From positions 16,678,849 to 16,742,848 of the forward strand of contig OY829661.1 in NCBI GenBank assembly GCA_963691815.1: 64,000 bases of DNA, read 5' to 3'. Under the pieces are notes generated by a model. It ran no database searches and was not told where the DNA came from. It saw only the letters and a program-made list of their open reading frames with translations. The first letter of the stretch is position 1. Each line of letters starts with the position of its first letter. Positions 11,042 to 23,600 of the stretch are shown here, piece after piece. The position numbers and the translations under genes were made by a program. The stretch is from Echiichthys vipera. Its lineage: Eukaryota; Chordata; Actinopteri; Perciformes; Trachinidae.

Positions 11042-14000
11042 ATGTCCCAGTGCTGGTGCAGGCCGGTCCTGCTCGGTGTGGAACTGGGCATACTGGTGGC
11101 GGTCCTGGTGGCCAGCAGTGCAGGACAGATCCATGCCAGGAGGGAGGCAGGGTCGTCCTGCTACGGAGGATTTGACCTTTACTTTGTTTTGGATAAGTGA
11201 GTGCTACTACTTTTACTCAGCTTTTAATATGTGGTGCATGACTCATTGTGTTGAAGACAGGTGCAAACACTCAAGATGATATCCAGAAACATTAATGGGC
11301 GTCTTGCATGAAGAATATGTGCTACTGTAGCAGCCTTAAAAGCAAAAGTAAAATAAAACTAGGACAGGTTTTGGGCTTGAGATAAAAAAGAAAATAATGT
11401 GAGTGACTCAGAGTCATAACTGCCAAAACAAAGCTCAGGGCTTTGAACTGGGATGTGGATATAATGTATGTTTATTTTGAAATGTCACCTGTCCAGTTCT
11501 TTCTGCTTAAGATGCGTGCTTGCTAGAGGTTAAATCACAAAAGGCTAATGAGTGAAACATTCACTCAGTTGTCATCTGATGACTTCTTGCAGTACTGTAC
11601 GGGTTGTGGTGTATATCTATGACGGCATTGTGTAGCTCCATTATTTTCCAATTTTTGAAACTGAGGAGTAGACCAATCAGCTGCATTGCAATTCATTGTC
11701 ATTCTGCCCTGTAACAAACTAGGGCTGAAACAAACAATTATTTTTCTTTTGGATTAATCTGCAGATTATTTTCTGGATCATTCGATTAGATTAGACTATA
11801 AAATTGTTGGAAAATAGTGGAAAAAGTCCCATTGCAGTTTCCCAGTCTGCAGATGATGCCTTCAAATGTCTTATTTTGTCCGCCCAACAGTTATAGACGC
11901 AAATATATTCAGTTTACAATCTTATAAAACTGAGAAAAAGCAGCAAATTCTCACACTGGAGAAGCTGGAACCAGGGAATGGTTGGCACTTGTGCTTGAAA
12001 ATTTACCATTTCATTTAGCAAACACAGGAGCAGATTTACAGACTTAAGTGAACTATGATTGAACCCTTTCGTCTGCACATGGGTTAAATGACACTCTCCA
12101 TTAAACTGTCATGAAGCTAACGTGAAGCTTCTGTCAGTTTACAGTAATACTCTCCTGGATGAAAACTACAGTTTAGTCAACCTCTCTAATCATTCACGAA
12201 AAACACTCACTGTTAGAGTTGATAGAGAGTGTGTTTACACAGTGATGCGTTCACGATAAAGTGCACTGAAGAGATGCCTATCAAAGTATATATCAAAGTG
12301 CAGCCACGTTTCACTGACACTCTGACAGGAGCCCACATTTAGCCCCAGCTTCAGCTCTCTCTCTGCTTCAGTCTGCAGAACCCTTTCTCCATTAGAGCCA
12401 GATGTTCCAAAGATCCAGTGTTTTTTTTTTTTTTGGGCTGCCTCTGCACTGGGACTCTCATCACAGGATAAATGAAAACATAAGAGAGGGAGAAGAAAGA
12501 GAGACAGTGCAGCGTGAGAAAGGATTTTGCATATTTTCCTCACAATTCTCTTTAATTACTGACCTCCATTTTAAAAGTGGCGTTCTTCTTCTGATTGTTG
12601 TATATTGAGTCTGCACCTTTTTTCAAAATCAGGACCTAACATGAGCTCATCTGAGAAAATAACATGGCCCTTTTCAGTTTTTGTTTGCCACTTAAAAATG
12701 GGCATTGAAGCCACATTAGAAAAAGTGGAAATATTACGCATCAGCACAAATGCTCAAAATCGCTGGCATCTCTCTGTGAAGTTTCACTGTGACAAAGAGG
12801 GAATAGATGGGCTCATACTTCACATGTATACAGTATATCTAAAATTCTGTCAGTTCATGGCACAAAGTCAGTAGCAAAATAAATATGCAAAAAGCAGCTA
12901 AAGCATAATGAATCATTCAACTCAAAACCACAAGGCAAGTGGTTACTGATACACTTTGGAATACATTATTGTAGTTTGTAACCTTATACGCTAAACTGTG
13001 CAGTACGTTTGATCAGACTCAAAGATTTTAGTAAAATATGTCTATCAACAGTAAAATAATTGGCAACAATTTTGACAATTAATCAATGATTTAAATCATT
13101 TTATTCAAGCAAAAGTGCAAAAATACTAACCGGTTCCTTCCTCTGAAATGTTTAAATGTCCTACTTTTCTTGTCTTAGATGATCATCAAGTAACGGACGA
13201 AACAAAGTTCCACTTTTTTCTATTTTCTGATGTTTTATAGACCAAAACAATTTAACATCAATCATTGGGTCAGATCACATCACAAACTCAAAAGCCAGTT
13301 TAAACCTTAAAGGGGAATTCCATCCTTCTACGCGTCAGTTCACTTATCATAGCACACAGTCTGCGAAAACTTCATCAATTCAGCCATTTCAGTCTTGTAA
13401 CTGTATGAAAGTGCATTACTAAGTCATTTTAGAGCTCTTAAATGTTTACAGTAGACTAGGTCTATTTTGTTCCAACTCATGTACATGTGCTGACTTTTTG
13501 TTCATTTATTAAGATCTCCGTTAGCTACCACATTATAACAGTAGCTTCCTGTGGTCTCTAGTCGTATTTTTCAATACTAATACTCTCAGTAAGACTCAAA
13601 CATAACACAACCACTAATACACACAACAAGCAACGCCATCTCAACGACTGTTTAATACATACGATAGCTCTTTCATCTCTTATATAACTGAGAAAATAAA
13701 TCACTAAGCAAATCAATGCACTAAATTACAAATTAAGTAATATAATGCTCTACATGATTCCTTATGTAAACAAGTACAATCTTAACTTTTTGTTAAAACA
13801 TGTTATATCATTTTCTGAAATAAAGAAAACTTTGTATTAAACAGAGGCAACAGAAAACATCCCTCTGATGACTGCCGAGTACAATAATGATGTCTGTCTA
13901 AAAAAATATACTTAGTATTTCTGGGGATTTTTTAAGTTACTATGACATTTGTAGAAAAGAAGACTCCAGAATAATATTATCAGTTATCTCCACAGGATTC

Positions 14001-14680
14001 ATGAATGGAGGAAACTTAGGACTGCTACATTTATCAGTTAAAGCTTATCTTATTGCATTTCCATGAAACAACAAGATGGTTAATTCCTTGAATATTCTTC
14101 TCAGGTCCGGCAGTGTGCAACATTACTGGAATGAGATATATTACTTTGTTGACCACTTGGCTCACAAGTTTATCAGGTAGGTCAACACAAGTACATCCGA
14201 CTTAAAGAGAAAATGATCGAATGTGAAACATGACAGTCGTCTCTTCTTTTCTCCAGTCCTCAGCTGCGGATGTCTTTTATTGTATTTTCAACAGAAGGGA
14301 GGATTCTCATGGCACTGACAGAAGACAGGTACACGTGCACAGCCTCACAATGATGTGATCTGTTGTACCTTCATATATTTAGTTGAATGTAATCTCTTCA
14401 ATTTCAATTAATGTATATTTTTGTTCTCTGGAATACGTCAGAGAGCAGATTCGAGCTGGACTGGAGGAGCTCAGCATGGTGCAGCCAGGTGGAGACACCT
14501 TCATGGACAGAGGTTTTCAAAGAGTAAGTCATCTGTTAAGTCAATGGGAAAGTGATCTACCTAACCAACAGTATGGCATCTAACTTTTTTAGAAATGAGG
14601 CTCATTGAAATTTATTGCCACTGACGCCTCTAAACTTCTCTCTCAGGCCAGCGAGCAAATATACTACGGGACTGGAGATG
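11042..14680 (+). CDS. antxr1: antxr1 exons 1-5: signal peptide and first half of vWA domain
   Basis: Exon 1 gives a leader with a hydrophobic core (LGILVAVLVASSA) and CYGGFDLYFVLDK. The MIDAS DKSGS is split over the 2.9-kb intron 1 and completed by exon 2. Exons 3-5 follow with RMSFIVFSTEG, LTEDREQIRAGLEEL, PGGDTF and ASEQIYYGTGDG. All metal-coordinating positions of the MIDAS are kept. The upstream start at 11042 is preferred over a later ATG in another frame, because only this frame gives a leader and matches the family. Confidence 0.9.
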
Positions 14681-17600
14681 GTGAGCAGAACTTTTCCTTT
14701 TTAACACTTAATCATTCCTTCGTCTTTTTTATCCATTAATCAGAACTCAGTTCAAACATGTGGTACAATCATCACATGAAGACATGAAAAAAACAAAAAA
14801 CAGGGCTGCTCTTTACATCACGTGACGATTGAGTTCAAAACATTTTGAGAAAGTCAAAGATTTTCTATCATTAAATAGCTTTTCCCTCCCCAATCTGTCT
14901 CTTTCAGGTTACCGGACAGCCAGTGTGATCATCGCCCTGACGGACGGTGAACTGAGGGAAAATCAGTTTGACCTGGCACAAAGAGAGGTGACATGAAAAC
15001 CAGTTAGGCTCTACAATGAAATAAAGGGTGTTAGCATAATTTCAAAATTACAGTGAGTCCTATAGAGAATGAATAGCTTTGAAAACCGACTTGTTTCCGA
15101 AAAATTTAATAATGATTCATGCTGCTTATCCCTTCATTTTGTTACTTGAAAAAAATGTAAAATTAGAGAACTTAAAGGTCCCAGATTGTAAAAAGTGAGA
15201 TAGCCATGTCTTTTTTAAAATTTATTATAAAGCAGATTAAAGGTGCTATATAAATACTTTGAAAGTATTAAAATGCTAAATCCACAGAGAAATGCAAACA
15301 GCATCCAGAAACTGTGTCTTTAAACAAGCCGTCAGGACTTCTGTATGGCTGTGATGTCACAACTATACAATATATAAGTACAAAGTGCAGCTACAGTGTC
15401 GCTACAGTCATTCCCCGGCTGACATGACTGTGCAGAGAAGCCGAGATCACGGATGCAAAAGACCTGGAAGACTGACCAATCAGAGCAGTCTGGGCTTTTT
15501 CGGGAGGGGGTCTTAAAGAGACAGGTGCTAAAAATGGAGTGTTTCAGATGAGGCTGAATACAGGTATATTCAAATAATGTGTTTTTGGACATTAAAGCAT
15601 GTAAACATGTTCTAATAGAATCCCAAAATACAAGTATGAACCTTAAATGAGCATAATATGGGACCTTTAAAGGGTAGATCCACAATGAATTACATACAGT
15701 AGTAAGATGTTGTCCTCTTCGGCTTAAAAACATCCAGGCTTGTTATTCTTGTAGCCACATGACAGCAGATGTTTTCCAGCATCTGTAAATTGCATAACAT
15801 TAGCAGCAACATAAATGATGGAGGCGTGTCCTCAAGTGGAAAAAGCTTGACATTTTTGTCCCATTAAGAGCAGTGCAACCACATGTTTCTTCCCATTGTG
15901 ATTTACTGAGTATTTTCCTAAAGCATAACTGTTGTTTGTTTGTTTAATGTCTAAGGCCAGCAGAGCGCGCCAGTTGGGCGCCACTGTGTACTGTGTGGGA
16001 GTAAAAGACTTCAACGAAACACAGGTAAAACAATCTGCCAGTTCACCAGTGGATGACTTAATCAATCCAGACTATAAGACATATAATCAGTTAATCATTC
16101 AGTCATACGCCTCGACAGCTCTCGACGATAGCTGACAGTAAGGAACATGTCTTTCCGGTGGATGATGGATTTGAGGCGCTACAAGGGGTCATTGACTCGG
16201 TATGAAAAACATTTTCATCTCACAGAAACATTATTCAATACATTAATTCACAATTTAATCTTTAGTTCTCTTTATGTTATCATTTTCCTTTTCAGATCCT
16301 AAAGAGATCATGCATTGAGATCCTGGCTGTAGAGCCCTCCAGCATCTGTGAAGGAGGTAAAAAGGCACAGAAGAAAACACACAAACATATTATATATCAT
16401 ATTTAGTTTAGGTAAAATACTTTAAAACAAGTTACATAGAGGCATATATCTACTATATAACGAGATTACATCGATGAGTCTTCTTAGGCTTATTTGCAGA
16501 ACCTACTGCAAGGAAAATGATATAACAATTATAAATACGATCCATTTGAATCCCACTTCAGAATCTTTCCAGGTGGTCATCAAGGGAAATGGTTTCCTTC
16601 ACGCCCGAGACGTGCAGAAAGTTCTCTGCAGCTTTCGCATCAATGACACAGTTACTTTGAGTAAGTAAATGCTCTAAGGTTTAACTAGAATTAAAAAAAA
16701 AAGATTAAACATCTTTTTAGGATGTATATTTTTGTAACATTTAAGCTGCATTAATCCATATTCATATAAATACAATGGGTCAAATCACTATGTGTAATGT
16801 GAAAGGAGCCACTCGTGCTCACAAACCTACACTGAACACAAAGTTAGCGACTAGCTGGTGAACATTATGGAGAATTTAGCTGTTAAAGAGCTGGATACGT
16901 TGTTGGTGGAGACCAAAACAGAGCTAAAAAAGAGAGTGAATAATGGACTTACATTTATCAGCTTGCCAGACAGATGACTCCAGATGAATGCCAGTGTTGT
17001 CGTGTGTCTTCTGGAGGTGCAAATAAGCAAAAACCCTATCAACTTTATGATGCTGTGATATGTCAACTGTGTTGTCAAAAGTGTTTCTTGTGGAGCATAA
17101 AGACTTCATGGTTGTAAAAATAACCATAGAGTAATGTAAACTACCTCATCTTTGGTTGTCCAGGTATTAGGAAGAAATCGACAAAAGGCAACATTGTAGG
17201 TGTGTGAATCCAAACTATTAATAGACAAAATAGAAAGCAGCATTTGGGATTTACATCATTGTTGTAAGTTTGTTTTTGGCATACGGGGGGGATGGTTCAT
17301 GGGGAGAGCTGCTCTTTGTGGCTCACAATGATTAAAATCCCGGTCCTCCTCCAAAAAAACATCAACACCATCTTCCCCTCCTTTAAATCAGCTGGTATAA
17401 CGCTCAACGCTTCTCACATGTCTGAAGGGGAATGTGGATCTCATCAGGGGCGAGCACTGTCTTTGCACACACTAGACACTCACTCAGCCAGGGTAAATAA
17501 ACCACAACCCTCCCTCATTTGCTTCATTTTCCATAAGGAGAGGAAGTCCAGGGATTTAATAACAAAAAGAATATTTTGAAGCTTGAATCTCCTGAAGTTT

Positions 17601-20600
17601 CAGGACTGGTAGAGAAAAATGATCCTGATTTATATGCACAGTATCCTCTCAAATCACATCATTTCAGCATATCGGGTTACACATACTCATGTTAATTCTG
17701 TTTCCACAGTGAAACGACCTTTGGTGGTGAGAGATACCTACCTTTTGTGCCCAGCTCCTGTTCTGGAAAAAGAGGGGACGTAAGTGATTAGTGTTACTGC
17801 TCACAGACAGGGTGTCTGGGTTGAATTATACTAAGGGCTTAATGTGCCAACTTTGGTGCCAACTCTGGTGCTAACTCTCAACAAATTATCAACCCTCTCA
17901 TTGACTCTGCTACAATTTCCACAGGTCTGCCACTCTCCATGTCAGCATGAATAATGGCCTGAGCTTCATATCAAGCTCTGTCACAATCACTGCAGTCACC
18001 TGTGTAAGTGCAATACTAAAAAGCTGACCTCACACATCAGCTTATGGCGAAATGTACTCTATGAACTTTGGTCTAAGCTTTGACTGATTTTGTGACTCCT
18101 ACTGCTAGTATTGTATTGCTGGACATATGGAATCAATGTATCATAAAACTATTTTATTCTTGCATGGATCAGCTGTTTGTCTTTGAAGAAACTTTCCGTC
18201 ACACATGTCTGCAACTGCAGAAACTTCACCCTCTGACTCTGACTCAGTGTGCTGCGTTTCATTAGTGGCCTTTATGCTGACAATATTTTATTCAGTTCAA
18301 ATATAATCTATATTTTCCTTTACAAGTATTTCTCACTATAGTAAAAGTTGTTTAAAAACACAGAAAATCCACATTTTTGTGATGACTACTTACCTAAAAT
18401 ACGTTTCCATAGTTTTGGCTGAAAAGTTGTGAAATATGGAAAATATTAAAGGTACCATATTTTTTAAAGTTTTAAATTTTTTTTATTATTAAACAATTTG
18501 AGGTGCTACCATATATAAATACTGTGAAAGTATTAAAACACTCAATCCAGAGAAATGCACATCGCCCGTATTCAGAAACTGTGTCTTTGAACGAGCCGTC
18601 AGAACTTCTGTACGGTTGTGATGTCACAAAGAGACAGGCGTTAAAATGGAGCGTTTCAGACAGTATGAGATAAATAATATGTTTGTTTTTTTACATTCTA
18701 GTCTGATGGGACCTTTGTGGCCATAGCTCTGCTCATCTTGATGCTCCTGCTCACCATCCTTCTGCTGTGGTGGTTCTGGCCTCTCTGTTGCACCGTGGTA
18801 CGGCAGCCATCTTGGATCCTCTCAGAGTGAACAACATACAAATGTTTTTTTAATTTTTTTTTATGTTGAGACACACCAATACATATGTCTATGTCATGTT
18901 TGCAGGTTATTCATGACCCACCTCCTCCAGTAATAGAGGACTCCTCTGTAAGTGATTTTTTTTCACCTCTTAATGACAAAATGATACAAAAGTCTTGCTG
19001 CTCAAATTAATGTCTGTACAGTAATAATTATCTTGTTTGTCAATAACAATACATTATGCTTGTTAATTATAGTATAATCTATTTGTAGTCTCTTTGTATG
19101 TTCTTTTTGGAAACATGAGTATGGTTTCCTTGTTCTTCAGGATGATGAGGATGGTTTTCCAAAGAAGAGGTGGCCCACAGTTGACGCCTCGTACTACGGA
19201 GGACGTGGAGTCGGAGGCATCAAGAGAATGGAGGTATAAATAGAGAACAGCAACCAGATAAATTAATAAATATGTACTAAAACTTACAACAATATTTTCC
19301 ATATACCTAAAAACCAAGGTAATACAAATCTTAATCCTAAAAATCTCAATCCATTCATTGTTTTCACGGTGTGTATGTTCAGCTACTATAATCAGGAGAG
19401 GGCTCTCTTACACTGATTCAACATCAAACCATCATTCCAGGCTTCCATACATGATTTAACTTAAGTCTGTTTCTTTCAATATCAAACATGAAATCTTTAA
19501 CATATTCAAATGAAATCTACTGCATATCTGTATCTATCCACCGACGAAACACGTGGCAGTCTTGAATCTATCACTTGGCTACTTTGAGAGAGATCAAACA
19601 CAGATACAGCGGGAAGAAACAGGAAGTGACTCAGTCCTTAAAAGAGATGAGTATGCAAGTCCATGCTGGAAGCAACTGAGTCACTTTGTTGTTGTGATTG
19701 CTTCGGAGAGCCAAGATGAGGCCATCTGGCCAGTAAACTGCAAAGACAACAGATTAAACCATTGCCCAAACGGCTGGGATGTGTACTCTGTTTGCAAGCT
19801 TGCATGGGTTCCTTTGTGGTCGTTACACAACAGGCCTGTGGCCGGCAGTTTGCTCAGGAGAAATTAAGGTGCCCGTCAGTGAAATCTTGTGGAAATGCTT
19901 GAATGCATCTTGAGCTGGTAAAAGGAAAGAAATTCAATTTATTTGGGGAAAAGAAGGAAAAGGTAAGCAGCGGAAAGAAAAAGTTCAGTGACATGATGAT
20001 GAAAGATTTCTTGTGGAATAAGAAGAAGCTGTCAGACATCTGAGCCCTGATGACTGATACCCTGAGAGGTGAACAACAGAAATAATACCGAGCACGTCAA
20101 GAGGGGCAAGATGTGACTGTTGTCTAAGAAGAAGAAGGTCAAGAAGACAGAAGTCCCCTTCTCAGTGTGAAGTGCTTCACAGACTGGCAGTGCAATCTTA
20201 GGAGTGTGCTGTGAACTTGAAGCCTTGAAGCGCCACTGCTTCCAAACAGAGCAGTGGAAAATATGCACAACTTCATTTAAGTGCTTTCTCTGCCAAGTTA
20301 AAGTCTCTGTGGCCTGTGGCAGCTGCAAGGGAGTAAATCTGAGTAATGAACTTTCAAGGTTGCTTTGACAGAAGTGCTTTCACTCTCGAAGTGATGGATC
20401 GTGCTTGACCTTTACTTTAGCTTTTTTAGTAGTTTTCTGAGCATCAAGGTAATTATTCAAAAGAAAAAAAAAACTTTAAAAAATGCTATTAGTGAATTAT
20501 TCTTTACATTTGAGAAGGCGGACTGTCTGCAGCAGTAGTTTTATGCTATAAAACAGGTCCAGAAGTAATTGCTGTTTTCTCCGAGGCTTAGGAAAAAAAT

Positions 20601-23600
20601 TACAACTCTGAAACTTTTGAACATATTTATGCAATGAAACTTTGAGACTAGGTAGCAAACTTCTGATTTCATGTGGTTCTAGAGGATTGATGATGATCAA
20701 CTGACGCAATTAAATTGTCTTGTTATCCTAAAATAACATTTAGGAAGAGTGATATTTGAGGCAGCGCACTGAAAGTCAGCATACTAACATGTTTAGCAGT
20801 GTTGCATATCCACCATCTATAGTGTGTTAGCATACTAACATTCACTAAGTACCACAAAATGCAAAAAAGTACGTATTTGGTCATGAATATTGAGATGCAT
20901 AGTAGTAGTTTCAGAATCACATTTAGGACCCTAGTTTTAGGGTACATGCTAGAATGTAGTTACTATAACCCTAACCCCTAACCCTAACCTTAGCTGCTAA
21001 CTTAAAGAAAGTCTTACCTTTCTGGCATTTTTACACTTTCCTTTTTAATCTCAAAATGCTCCTTATAAGTGTATGGCACACTGAAATGTAAAAGAAATCC
21101 ACCAGGTGTTAAAACTCATCAATATTTAATTCTAATATATTTCTCTTAAAAGTCTGATCAATCATTTTGTTCGGTCCGAATAAAATGATTTGCCGAGCTT
21201 CCTGCCTGTCATCATCGCAGAGTCCCTTCCAGTTGCCTACGGCTGTCACTGCTTGCAAGTTGCGCGCCTCTCCCCAGGTGTGGTCTGTGAGAGATAGCAA
21301 GGAACAGCGATGAAACTGATGCCTCAAGAGGCAAGACGTGAGTCAACATCGGCTCTGCTTTCCAGCGATGGCAGAGGCTAATGCAGCTTCATCTGGAGCT
21401 AAAAAGAGATGAGATGGTCGTGGAGTTTCCGTTATCAGTTGCTATAGTTCTGTAATATTCTATATATGCAAGGAAGATACACTGGTAGTGTAAACAAACC
21501 AGCCGTTTCACTTGCTCTGCTCACTTTCTTACTGCATGCATTGGTGGAGGAGGGAGCGTAAGAGGTCAGGCAGGGGGAAGAGGGTGAGACTTTGGAGAGA
21601 GGCAAAGTTGTTAATGTTCAAATTTTTACTAAGTGCTAAACAACATGCCAGACAGGTAAGAATTGCCCTAAGTGTTGCACATTATACCAGTTTCCTTTAG
21701 TAACTAGTTTCGTAGAAATACGGTCTTGAATCTACCTCTATTGCAGGAACATAGTAGAAATTACTGGACACGTGAAAAATTTGACCTGTTGATGGTGTTA
21801 GATGAAAGAGTTAATAAACAATAATAATTAACCCGATAGTTGTTGAATCAAAAAGGTCAAGCTCAAGGTAAGCCTGGCGCAAAAGTCAATAGGATTCATC
21901 AACTGGGAACCATTAATGTTTCTACTGAATTTCATGGCAATCTATCTAACAGTTGTTGAGATAATTCAGTCTGGACCAGAGTGGGGGACCATTACCAGAG
22001 CCACAGTGCTCATGTGGGTATAAAAATATTGGAACCAACGCTGCCTTCAGCTTCAGGAGCACATTTAATGCTTTATTTATCAGCCATATTCCTATTGTAG
22101 AGGCAGTTTTACTCTAAATGAATGGCTCTTATTTGTCACTGATCGCAGCACAGTGTTGAAAGCTTTTGTTTCTGCACAGGTCCGATGGGGAGATAAAGGC
22201 TCGACTGAAGAAGGAGCCAAACTGGAAAAAGCCAAAAACGCTCGAGTGGTGATGCCTGAGGAGGAGTTTGATACACCCCGGCCGTATTACACTGCGCACA
22301 AATCTATCCGCCCCCAGAAGTGGTACTCTCCCATCAAGGTGCTGCAGTTATTTAATCCTTCACTCAATCATTAACACAGGACTTTTGGGATTAGGTGCAT
22401 GTTAGCCTTATCTTGATTCTGTAATTTGTGTCTTGTCATATTTTGCTTGTTTAAGAGGTTTTTTTGCTATCATTTGGACTACACATTCCTACACATTGTC
22501 CAAAAAATGCTGGATCCACTTTCTAGCCTTTTCCAGAGCTTTCAACATGTCATGGTCCTCCTCAGTTTGCTCACTTGTCATAGAGATGTAGGCCTGTAAC
22601 TGTCAGCAAATGTATTTCACAGCATCACATAATGTTAACATATGTAATATACGTAGATGATGATATAAATTCCAGATGTCTATGTAATCTAGAAATATTA
22701 ATTTTAACGTTTCTGGGACTGATTTGTGACCAGGAAACAGTTAATATAATACGCTTCCTAACATATTAGTCAGCTGGATGGACGGTAATAAGAACCAGAC
22801 ATGAACTAAGCTCACCCCCGAATATGGAAACTGTTGAGTGGGTGTTATTTCTAACAAAAATACATTCTTTGTTTATCTGTTGCTCTATCATACAAAGTAT
22901 AAAGCTTCCTATGCACGAATCAAACAGAGACGTCTGGAGAAAAGAAAATGGAGCAGATACAGTCGCGAATAAACAGACAAACTCGGCTTTTTAGTGAATT
23001 CAGCGGATTGTTTCTGCTGCACTGCTGGCCACTGCACACAAATTATGTTAATATTCTGGTTGTTATCAGAGATCACATATAAACTGTTTTTTATATGTGC
23101 TGTCATCTTTGATCATATTTCTACAGGGCAAACTGGATGCTCTGTGTGTATTCCTGAGAAAAGGCTATGACAGAGTGTCTGTGATGCGACCTCATCCTGG
23201 AGACAAGGTGAGATATACCAACAAGCCAGAGATAACAGAATAACGGAAAGTCGAGGAGTGATGCTGTGGCTTAATGAAAAACAGCATCGGCTCTTTACAG
23301 CTGTAAGATAAGAACACTTTCATTCAAAACAAAGCAATTACTTAAGATTGTAAACCGACTATGTCAACTTTTGGCAGGCAGATGTGTAGCATTTTGCCAG
23401 AGCTTAAATTCATGACCTCTGGAAATGAGGAATAAAGGAAGTTTGGAGCGAAGGGATCAAACAACGGAGTAGAAACCAAGATGAAATCTTATCTGCGTGA
23501 CATCAATTACACATATTCCAGGGACTTAACATTTTTAAAGCTGCATCGACGTGACTTCAAACAAATCCTTGAAGGAGCATAGTGATTAGACAGAGGTAAA

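Noticed and set aside
19553..19867. A 104-codon frame in antxr1 intron 15
   Set aside because: No similarity to known families could be recognised, there is no splice logic, and its length is not unusual for an intron of this size.
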